From Liopterus haemorrhoidalis (Eukaryota > Arthropoda > Insecta > Coleoptera > Dytiscidae), in NCBI GenBank assembly GCA_963971575.1, contig OZ020612.1, positions 37,489,916 through 37,553,915 of the forward strand: a stretch of DNA of 64,000 nt, read 5' to 3'. The notes under the pieces are model-generated. The model saw nothing but the letters and a program-made list of their open reading frames with translations, searched no databases and was not told the origin of the DNA. Shown here one piece after another: positions 11,001 to 23,000 of this stretch (positions within the stretch are counted from its first letter, which is position 1; each line of letters begins with the position of its first letter). The position numbers and the translations under genes are program-made.

Positions 11001-14000
11001 AAATACTTTCAAATTGAACATAGCAGAACTGTTCAAAATTCACTTACGGTAATAATCTGATGGATTTTTGTAAGACGGACATGGATAATCCACCATGGAG
11101 AAATATGGCAACATGTCTTTTCTCTTTCCACTGAACATTGTCCTTCCAGCGGACACCAATAACACTCGAGATAACATCGTAAATATCTCGTATGTTGGAG
11201 GATGTAGAGTCAAAATTACAATTCGTCCTGCAACCACAAAGAATTATAACTTTTGATCTAAAAACAAACTCGACAGAGTAGGCCGAGGAATAAATTACCT
11301 ATGTTTTTAACTAAATTTGAAACGTTAGAACTACTCACATAACCTTTAACACTACAGAGATATTGAGTAAATTTCAATTTTGCTTTGACAATCAATTAAC
11401 CCTTTCTCGACACAATTCCATGCACACTACTAACTCACCGTTTCCTCCGTTGGCCCACTGTCTCAGGTATTCAACTAAGAAGAAGGTGTCGAAGATGTCC
11501 ATCCCCCTGGTGGGCTGGTCCAGGACTACTACATCCGTGTCCAGGAGAAGATGACAAGCGACATTCAACCGCCGAATTTCGGACGTTGTCATATTGGCTA
11601 CTTTCGTATTTCTTACTTGTTCCAAACCTAGATCTTCGATCAATACGTTTATCTAAAAATAATTATTTTTTGATTATACCTAAAAAATCCTAGATCAATC
11701 AAATTGATGAGAAATGTGTCTTACCCTGTCATACGAATCGATTTTGAGATGATCTAATTTCTCAGTTGGTTTCTTGAGATCGTAGTGGAATCTGAGCGTT
11801 TGTTGCGCCGTAAGATCTTTGCACAAATGGGCGTCGTTCTGGGCGTAGGCGACCCTGGACCTCAACGTCCTTTTCGTAACATTTTGGCCATTCAGAAGAA
11901 TATCCCCACCAACTGGATTCGTTAATCCAGCTATCGTATTCAATAATCCTGTTCCTTCAAACTCTAAAAAATATTTCATTAACTGTTGTTAAAATTTGGA
12001 GAGTTGGGGGGGGGGCTAAAACTACAATCAATATATATCTTCCTTATTATTGACTTATGAACCATATATGACGAAGAGTTTATAAAAAGGAAACAATTTT
12101 TTTTATTTAGATATAAATATTTGGGGAGTTACGGGCATCACCCTAAAGCTAAACTTTTGAAATATCTTCCCTATTATTGACTTAACAGCAAACACGTATA
12201 TAACAAAAAATATTTATAATAAGATGACAAATCGTTTTTTGTTCTATATATTTTTTTAATGGCATAATTTACATTATTTGTGAAAATTGTGAATTAAAAA
12301 CAAAAGCACAACTTAAAAACGGTTAAAGCCAGAGACCTCCAGTTAGAATTTTTGGATTCTCCGTAGATTATTTAGTCTAGAAAAAAATTGGGGCTTTAAT
12401 CATTTAATGCGTTTTGAGGTTACGATACTTTTTTTAATGGCTTAATTTACATCATTTGTGAAAATTGCGAAATAAAAAAAAAAATCCTGGATCAAAAACG
12501 GTTAAAGAAAACGACCTGAGGTTAGAATTTTTGGATTCCTCGTAGTTTATTTAGTCTAGAAAAAATTTGGGTCTTTAATCGTTTAACGAGTTTTGAGATT
12601 ATGATTTTTTTTTAATGGCATAATTTACATCATTTGTGAAAATTGTAAATTAAAAAAAATACAGTTCAAAAACGGTTAGAGAAAACGACCTGAGGTTAAA
12701 ATTTTTGAATTCCTCGTAGTTTATTTAGCCTAGAAAAAATTTTAGGCTTTATTCGTTTTGCGTATTTTAAATTTATGAAAAATTTTAATATAGCGTGTTT
12801 TATAGAAATTTTCATCTCGAAAACAAAATGCGATAAAGACCTGCAATTGAAATTTTTGATATCTTGAGGTCCTAATTCTTGACCATATTTTGAAACAAAA
12901 ATTTTTTTTGAAAATTTTATTATTTTTTTTTTAATATTTTGATAAATTCTAACTAAAACATGGTTAGGGATAGAAATCTGCAGTTTGAATTTTTAAAATT
13001 TGCGTAGTCTAGTAAAAAATTTGGGCTTTAATAAAACAAATTATTAAGTTTTGTATGAGCAGTAATCCAAAACCCTTGAAAATGGCAAAAAATCGAAAAA
13101 ATCGTAAGGGGTAAAAACTTTTTTTTTCGTTTTTCGAGCAAAAATTTGTTGTGTCCGATTTTATTGAAGATTGGTACAAATATATATTTTTGGTCATAGA
13201 TCAATAAAATTTGGTCCATTTTAAAGTCTGGGCAAAAGTTTTGGAATTACATGCAAAAAGCTGACCCAAACCGGCTCTAACTCAAAAACTAGGAAGCATA
13301 AATTTTTTATATATTTTTTCATAATCCTCCCTCCAAAATTATCTAAAAACTACATTTTAGCTAAAATCTGAGTTAAAAAAATTTTGGCCAAAATTTCATA
13401 ATTTTAGGAAATATATATTTTTAAATTTTGTTGGAAAATTGTTGTACTTATACATGTTCAGCCTTAGATCAGAAACATATAATCACTTTTGAGTTTCGGT
13501 CTAAAATTTTGGCCAAAATTTTTTTGACAGACCGACATCGTGCTAAAAATAGTCAAAACGTTATGCAGAGACCTTATCTAATAAATCTCAAAATGTCCAA
13601 ATCGGTATTATCGCAATATCTCCCTTATATATGCGGTGGTCAATAATTATGGTCGTAGAAAAAATATGGAAAACGTACAGAAAGGATTATTGCAATACTC
13701 ATGTGACTGCAACATTCACACTTGTACTACAACGACACCTTTTCCACACTTGTATTATAATATATTATTACCTGATGTGGCCATCACAGCTAATATTTCA
13801 CCTCCTCTTATCTCGAAGGAGACGTTCTGCAGAAGGAGCATTCTTTTGTTCTTCGGTGATGTTATTTCCAAAGAGCGAACCTGGAGGTGGGGGTATATGA
13901 AGCTGGTCCCCATGTCCTGGTCGTGAACCATGTATTCTCCTCTCATGACGGAGGCACCTCTTCGCGAATGCATCAAGGATATGTCACTTCCAGCTTTCGA

Positions 14001-17000
14001 TAAGGGTCTCGCAATCGGATGGTTCAGTACACTAAAATATAATTATGAAGTGTGAACTTTCACAAGAATCCAATAATTGTGTCTAATTTTTTTTTTTTTT
14101 AATGAATTTAGATGTTTGGGAGAAAACATCTGTTTAATTATACAAAAATAGGAGTAAAGAAGAAAAAGAACGCCAAATAAATAATAAGTCACAACGACTC
14201 CCTTATTCATATAAGTTATAAGTATAATAATAGAAAATGTTTATTTGTGTTTGTTTGCTACGCGGAAATCAATTTTAACTAGAATAAAGATGCTGCTTAA
14301 TCACGTGACGATCAATCTATTTGAAACACTCTGTATATTAGCTAAGGTGCGTTCGGCATAACTGTGCAGTGTTAACTCAGTGTCGTGCAAGTTTTTTGTC
14401 ATGAAACCACTGTGCACACTATGCAAGAAAATCAAAGATGAACGCTTTGTTCAGATTGCGCAGTTAATCTTGTTATTCTAACCTTTTTTTTAAAACAAAT
14501 TAAATATGTGTGTTTGATTACATGAAGTCTGTCTCCTGTTACTTGTTTTGTACGATAATATAAAAATGACGCATAAAGGTTTTAAGATGCTTGTAAGTAA
14601 TGCAAAAGAAATTTTATTTGATGAGGAAGACAATTCAGAAGAATTTTCCTAACTAGAAAATATTTTGGAAAAAGTGTTTGAATATGCAGAGGATACTGTT
14701 CCAAACATGACTACAAATCACTTAAACAATATTTCCGCTTGTATCTAGAAAATTTTGAGTCTTTTTGAGTGTATTTACATGTTCCATCATGAGGTTCATG
14801 TCTGTACTATTTATTTTGCAAATGCTCCAGGCATAAACAATGATATCTTGATTGTTTTATTCATATTGTTTTGTAGAAATAATAACTTGTATTTTTACCG
14901 ATAAACATTATTGCACAGATTGCTGCACGATATGAACTTGTGTAACAAAAACTGCACTGCACGATATTTGCCGAACGATCTTCGTGCAGCACAGAGCACA
15001 CAGAAACTTTACGCCGAACGTTTCTTGTGTAAATTGTGCAGAATGTGTAGATTATTAGCTTATGCCGAACGCACCTCTAATGTAAAAATTATTCAGTACC
15101 TTCTGTCTATGGTATCATGTCCAAAATCAGCGACACTGTTCCTTCTGTTGTAGTTGGCTGGTGGTGGTGGGCCCCCTGGAGGCGGTGCTCTCCCATAGAT
15201 ATCATGGGAAAGTAAATTAGCCTCGGAGATGCTTTTGTTGCGACTCCATTGTCCAGGTGGTCTTGGAGGGACTTTGTTGGGACCCAATGTATGTGTATTA
15301 ATTCCCTGTGGTTGCTAAAAACGTACATTAATAAAAAATAATAACTAATGAGTGAATTTCATATATTTCAGAGTTTTGTACGTATTTAGTAAGTGATACA
15401 AATTGTGGGTACATATTAAAAATCATACATTTCAATAATTTATGAAAGAAAAACTCACGTCCGTCCATCGAAAGAATTATAGCCATACATGAGATGTGCT
15501 CACATAAAAAAAAAAAAATGGAGAATTTTTGTTGTTTTTGTCAAAGATAACGAATTGATTTTAATTGTTTTCACTGTACTTCTTGATTCTTTTTCGGACT
15601 GCACGGAAACACCTGCAGTTCTTAGAGATGGTTATGTCCAGAGTTGGGCATTATTTAACTAAACTTTCAATCAACTAACAATTTGAATGAAAATTTAATC
15701 AAACTATAGGGATATTATATATTACATATATAATATCCCTATACCTAAATGCACAATAATTATCGGCCGTCTTGCAACTTTCAAAAGAGCATTACATTTT
15801 GCCACTCTACCGACCTTAGAGCAATAACATATTTGCTAATGTCTTCTTCAAAAATTTGTTGTGACAATCTTCCGGCTCTAATTGTTCTTGATTTTAGAGG
15901 AACAACTGTTAGCCTACCTTTAGAATCGATGTTTTTTAATTCAATAAATGCATCGTTTTCGTGTCTTTTAAGATCAGATATAAAATTCTATGAACTATTT
16001 TTATATGCTTTAATTTCAACTTTAGGTTGGCATTGGCCGCATTGAGCAATGAACTTATTTTGCTCTACACGTCTTTTTTCGGCTATATATTGAAATGTAT
16101 TGAATATTGAAAAAAGAAAAAAAGTACCATCTACCGTTTTCGATTTAAATAAACATTTCTTCTCTTACCATCATTGGCTGACTGCGAAGAGTTTGAAGCT
16201 CCTGATGCTTCAGATATTAAAAAAGTCGATGCACCAAAACCTTCACGAGTATCGTTGTCACTCATGTTGACGAAAAAATACAAATATATAATTTTAATAT
16301 ACATCACTCAAATTTTTCACAAATGAAATCTGCGTCAGACGTCTACTATGCATAATGATTCCGATGATAAGTATAACTGCATTATGAGTGATGTACCTTA
16401 CTTAATTTTTTTTTTTTTTTTAATATGTTTTGGACTTGGCTACTAAGGCCATTATCCAGTAGAAGCAATTTTTATTTTTGAAAATGTTACAGAAAATTAC
16501 AATGTACATTTTTTGGACAACACAAAATATCCATGCCATAACCGGGATTTGAACCCGAGCCCCCCATGGCCCAGAAGTTAGTAGACTGCCACGCTAACGA
16601 CTGCGCCACGGTGACCGGCTACCTTACTTAATTAATCAAGTCTTGAAAATAAATTTTTAATCTCAATCCTCAATCATTAGTTTGATTGTAATTTGCCCAA
16701 CTCTGGTTCTGTCGCCCCCATAAGCTCATGCAAGTCCGTTAGATCGTTGTGTAGATCTAATTAGCCGATGTATTATGCTTATGGTGGGAGGCTAAAGGGG
16801 TAAAAACGCATTTTTTGCACAAAAACAAATGAAATATATAGGCTATTCTAAAGTCACTGGATTATACAAAGTACCGCAAGCCTTTGATGAAGCCGACAGA
16901 CCCCAGGGTTTGATTGGCAACATTGCTTCCCCTATTAAGCAAACTAAAGCAGCAATTTTTACGTTCTTATGTTTACGTCTGCGCTGTCACATCTCCCTCT

Positions 17001-20000
17001 CTCGCTCTCATTTAATAACCTTCTTTGTCAGCGGTTTGAATATTTAAGGTTAAGTTTAATTTAAATTTATATATTACATCCATTTTATTTAATAAAAATT
17101 AAAAAAATAATTGAAATTGTACCACAATTTTGTTATAGTGCATCTTTGATTAAAAAAATCGTGATTACAATGTTTAAAATAAAAACTAGTTTCTTATTTT
17201 TGTAATGTTGGAATCACTGAACATCATTTGTGTTGGCGACATTTTTAACCCCAGCATGGCCGCCGTTGCGGTACTTTGTATAATCTAGTGACTTTAGGCT
17301 ATTCCAAACGCTTAAGCGGAACTAAATGGAAATTTCATTGTTGTAAGTTGTTAAGTGCCTAATTTTTAACGATTTAAGTGGGATTTTGCTAAAGAATATG
17401 ATCAAAAGCCTCATTTAAACATTACTAGTTTCCAAAATCTAGTTCCGCTTAAATCAAAGAAACAGACTATAGATTTTTTTAGTATAGTAAATCGGGTTTT
17501 ATAAGACAATTTAGGTTAAAAATGGCTCTTTTTCTAGAGCTTGATATTTTTAACAGCCTTTAACAGAAAAATAATTATATTTCAACGACACAAAAATGTA
17601 TATTTTTAGAAATAATAAGCTTATCAAAATTAGCTGAGAATTTTTTCAGTAGGAGAATATCCATGGGCTAATAGTTTGTACAGTGCCGGCTCCACAATGG
17701 ATGCAAAGGATGCGTCGCATCGGGGCCATCGAGACCAATGATTGAGCGGCGCCATTCTTATACTGGCGAGCTAAAAATATGTCTAAGAGTTAAAAAAAAG
17801 GTAATTTTTTTATACACAAAGAAATTTTAATTTTTTAAAAATGGGGCGTCATTTTTATTTTTCATCGGGACGCCAGGTACCTATAACGAATTTCTGGGCG
17901 ACTTCTTTTTTTTTAGAGAACAAACAAATTTTTGGTCAACTTCCCTTTTTTAAGAGCGCCGAAACAATTTTTGCATCGGGTAACCCCTAGAGCCGGCACT
18001 GAGTTAGTACATATGTAAGCAAAATTCTTCCTCCACTGTATATGTTTGTATGTTATGTATATACGTAAGTATGTATATATGTACCTATGTATATAATTGA
18101 ATGACTAAGTGACGCACCTGTTAACGCATTAGAGTTCACTCATTGTAAAAATGATAATAGTGCGTTTGCTAATGAGTTAGTTCTCATTGAGAACCACTGT
18201 TGCGTGTAATTGTGTTAAGAATTCAAGGTGTTGTCACCACATAATACTGGACATACCCCTTGATAGGAAGGGTGTACATTCTGCATCCGGAAATCGGGAT
18301 CGGATCGGTACTTCCTGTTCTGTTTGTACTGCTGAGCCGTCTCGTTGTCCGAACTATCGTATCCGGAAGAACCATCTCTTAGGCCCCTCGCATGTTTCGG
18401 AGACCTGAACTGGGGTCTTCCGCTCGTTAAAACACGGTTGAAATGCTGTGGAGTTGTCGATCGATTTGAACCATTTTGATTTGGTGGGAAAACACGGGGT
18501 AATCCAAATTTTAGATATGTGTACATATTTGATCCTAGAGCGGACCTAAAATTAAATAAAAATTGGAAATTAAAAAAACAGCTGTACGTATGATAAAAAT
18601 TATGGGGGCTAGGTTAAATAATGGCCCAAAATTAATAATTAAACACGTAAGCCCAGAAATAATAAAGCAGAACTTTTGCAAAACGTTGGTTTGTAAATTA
18701 TACAAAAAATGTTTAAATGTTTAAAAATACAAAAATAGGTTGGGGTCCAACAGAGTTGGTCCTCATGCTGCCAATATTGCCATAAGCACAGGCATACGTC
18801 ATTGCTACGAGTGGACTATACTTATCACAGGATTTCGTAGGCATTGAATGTTTACTTTAAGTTAATTAATTTTTTTTTAAGTTGTCAACAGATTACTTAT
18901 ATACTGGATGCGTTTATTTTTTATGAATTAATTTTTGGTTATTAATCTACTCTTTAAGATAATGATCTTTTAAAAATTAACTTTTTTTTATTACCTACTT
19001 TTTTTTGAAGAATACAAATAATTCAAAAAAAAATTCAAAAAAATAATATAATTAAAAATTCTGACCGTATTATTTTGATTCATATTAATTTGCAATATTT
19101 TTATTTTTTCAGATTAATGATTATAAATCATCCCGACTGAAAAAAGAGATAAGTGAAAAACTTTTTTTACACATTTATACCAAAAATCGCATGAAAATTT
19201 ATAAAAAAAAAAAGTTTCTTTCATCAACATATCATAAGCTTTCTCTTAATACCACACTCAAAATTTAAAATACTAATAATAATAATTATAAATTTAAGAA
19301 GTATATATTTCTTTATGATATTCGCGGTATTTCTATTTTTGAAATCTCAATATTTTTATGTATATGTATGCCTAATACTAAGGCAATTAGCCAGGATGAT
19401 TCAAATTTTATGAAAATTGATTTTCTGAACGGGATTCTATCCCGAGACCTTGGAACGCAGAAATCTGTGTTACCACTACGTTACGCCAGTCAGAGTTCAG
19501 CCGTTTGGCCACTATTTTTACCAATACAGACAGACCGGCACATGAGTACTTATAAGGGTTTCTTGGTTATACCTACGAAAACCTAAAAGAAAAACGAAAA
19601 AGTAAAAATGTTCTCGATTATTATTATTTTGTGAAAAGATGATAGGCTGTTGACCACCCAAACACAATAAATAAATAAATAAACTTTCACAAGGCGCTAC
19701 CTAACTTCCACAAGGCCTGGGCTTACTCCCCCCCCCCCACACACACAATAAAAAACCTTTTTAGGGAATTTTTCTTATAACTGAACCTGAACACCCCTAA
19801 AAACAAATTTGGCTTCTAAGCCACCTCAAAGAAAAAGTTTTGGCTTCTGAGTCCCCTTTAAGAAAAAGCTTGACTTCTGAGCCCCCCTCCCCTAAAAAAG
19901 AGCTTGGCTTCTGAAGCCCCCAAAGAAATTTTTTGGCATTGCTCCAAGCACAAATTCTGTGTGCTCGCCTGTCTTCTACTAATAATCCGGATTTAATAAA

Positions 20001-23000
20001 TTATTCTTACTTGGGGCCGTATCTAGGATGTGACAGTATGCTCTGCACTGTGGTGTCCCGTAGTTGGAAGTTCCCATAAGGCAGCGGACTCTTGTCTGTG
20101 GATCCGAGGGCGCTGTCCGTGAAGTCCGAGTTAAGATTTTGCCTGCAAGTAGTGTACTGTTAGATGATTAGTGAATTAGTTAATGTTGATATGTTAAACA
20201 GAAGCCGATGGACGATGTACGATGGACGGCGGACCGTTACATGAAGCGGTGCCGTTGGAGGACTGTCGCACATCTGTCATATCATAAGAATTTATATACA
20301 ACTCACTTTATTAATACAGTAAATATAATTATAATTGTAGAGTTTACTGTTGGACAATTCATTACTGGTGATGGACGTATGGACGTATTGTATTAATTAC
20401 AAGTCCAATTGCCACTTCTTCCAATTTCCGTATCTGAATGGGTACGAACGTAGAAAGATTGTTTGCATTAGACTTAAGACAGTATTCATCAGTTGCGTAC
20501 GGTGAATAGGGAAAAGGCATGATTTTTTTAATTTTTTTATTATATTCCTTATGTTGCATATAAACATATAAAAACAGTTTTGCATTTTTTTTTTTAATTT
20601 GAAGACTTAGAAAAATTCTTTCATTTATGTAGCTCGCGAAAACATTCCGACTGTTTACAAACTTGGCTGTGACGTCACAGCCTAGCCAGTCTACAGCCTA
20701 CAGCTTACACAGCCTGTCGTGAACTTATTTGCTTGTATAACTTTTGTAGGTTGTGTAAAGTTAGAGTAATTTTAATTAAAACAATTTTATTCTACATGTT
20801 ATATATAAAATATATAAAATATGGATGATCCAGGGACCCAGTACTTCGAAAAATCGAAAATATTGTTTAGTACCGATGTGCACAAATATTTTATTTAAAA
20901 CTCCACAAAAACAATTTATTTCATTACCTAATGGTGAAAAACAAAAGAAAAGGAAGAAAAGCATCAATGTTGGGTAAATTGTCACTCTGAGCGCTAATAA
21001 AATCTTTATCTGCCATTTTAATAATAAATGCCTGAAAAATTGTTTAAAAAACAAATACAAAACTGTCAAACAATACAGTATACACGCTAGAGAAGGTAAT
21101 AAAAATCATATGATTAATCGAAATGTTATAATCGATTTTCGATTAAATTGGCAAAAAATAATCGATTATGAATGAATGATTATGAAAAAAAAAAAGAAAC
21201 ATGTTCACTCGCCGACAAAAAATGGGACAGTCTAAATGTTGTATTTTAAAGACTGATATAAAATCATTTAACCGTTTTATTAGGAAAATATAAGTAATGG
21301 AAGGTAATACAATGCAATTTTTTTTTTTTTACAAACAGGCTGTAACAATAAATAATGCCCATTTGAGCGAAGTCTATATAATATTGATATTGCATATTAA
21401 GTACGTAAATTTTAATACAAATAATTATTTGTTTTAAATTTATTTGCTCTGAATTATAATTCATTTTTAAAATAAATTTTTGCCATTAGTTACCCATCTT
21501 AGAGATTTCTTTAGTCTTTTTTTGTGTCATAAAATTAAATTGTGGCCGGAAAACGCACGAGCTGCGCCATTATATGAAGATAACAGTAGCATTTGAATAT
21601 CGCTTGGATGTAACCAAAAACTCTATCAATTACATTATAAAGCGTCATCAGCTAACAGTATCCACGAGCCACAAGAAATTTGGCAATTTCATCACGAACT
21701 GTCCAAAGACGACTGAGGAAACAAGGGCTTTAGACCGGGAGCTCATGACATTTTTGGTCTCCGATTTCATACAGCATGCCTTTTGGAGGAGAGAATATTT
21801 ACCCTGTGACAACAAAAAAGGGATGGTACTAAACCCCTGCACGCTTTCCGGTCATAGGGAAAATTGCATTTCCACTTGCACAAAATTTTTGTGTTTTTCT
21901 CTGATTTAATATTGCTTGCCCTTTTGTCAAAAGAAAGTTATAACAAATTTAAAGTCTTTTAATTATAGGCATGCTGTATGAAAACGCGGAAAATCATATT
22001 TTTTTATTACAAGATCACATGACCGTTTGAGCCCTTTGTGACCCTCCGAATCGCATGCATATATTTATTACAAATTTTGTATGATTAATCGATTGATTGA
22101 AACAATATAATGGATTATTTCAATATTCGATTAATCGTTGCCATCTCTAATACCCATGTAAAGGCTTGGCGAGTAACTAGTTTGGGCGGTGTAGGGTCTG
22201 ACGTCATACTCAGTCGTATATACTCGACAACCTTCACGTTGTGGTCGGATTATTTCAAATTTATAATATTTAATTACAAAATTTCGCTGAAATATTAATT
22301 AAAATGTGATTTTTGTTTTCTTAGGTGACAACTAATATTAACATATCAAAAAAATGTAATTTTAAGAAAATATAAATTTTATGCGTAGTCCCTATTTTTG
22401 AACGGCTTTATTTTACTTAGTTGTAATTTTTTACCCATAAAACTGAAAAAGATAGCCAGCTTCCTTTGCTTGACACCTTAATAATAAGAATTAATATCAA
22501 ACTAGCACTAACAAATTTTAAACTATAGACAGTTTCTTTGCTTTAAGCGAAACTAGATCGGAACTTTTCAAATCTAGTAACTTTTACATTGATTGAAGCT
22601 TTTGATCATTTTGTTTAGAAAAAGTCTACTTTAATATATAAAAAGTTAGCTAGTGACAACTTAAGAAAATTTAAATTCCATTTAGTTTCGCATAAAGGTT
22701 TGGAATAGCCTACGTTTTCAGTTGAGAAACACTGGCCTATAGCACTAACAAATCTATTACATTTGAGTTGGATTATTATTTTCAACACAAAATTGTTGAC
22801 TTTCATTCCATGATTTATAATTTCCCATTTAATAAAAAAAGGCTTAAATCTAGAGCAGACGTTCCCAATCTGTGGTACACGTACCGGTCCCGGTACGCGA
22901 ATGTCGAGCTACCGGTACGCAATAAGTGAATGAAATAATAATGAAAACAATTTTTTGCGTAAAATAATGTTCTTTTTATTCAATACATTTTTTATACCCT

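Larger units (their letters stand above)
15639..16705 (-). mobile_element. hAT element with BED-finger gene relic
   Basis: Termini CAGAGTTGGGCA and TGCCCAACTCTG, with flanks GTTATGTC (15631-15638) and GTTCTGTC (16706-16713), a 7/8 target duplication. It carries the pseudogene at 15781-16265 and a younger SINE at 16408-16619. A 40-bp perfect-looking palindrome lies near 15706-15745 (GGGATATTATATATTACATA and its mirror). It occupies ABCG8-like intron 3. Confidence 0.85.

Noticed and set aside
12240..13030. Possible unrecognised exon in ABCG8-like intron 5
   Set aside because: Sequence is a diverged tandem array with stops in all frames. Exons 5 and 6 join in frame without it.
20208..20290. RWTADRYMKRCRWR resembling the tail of LINE proteins
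   Set aside because: Too short and no supporting upstream sequence.
21264..21464. Small ORFs of 60-110 residues throughout the intergenic repeats
   Set aside because: Most recur in several repeat copies, are Lys/Phe/Asn/Ile-rich because of AT composition, and lack starts, splice sites or homology.
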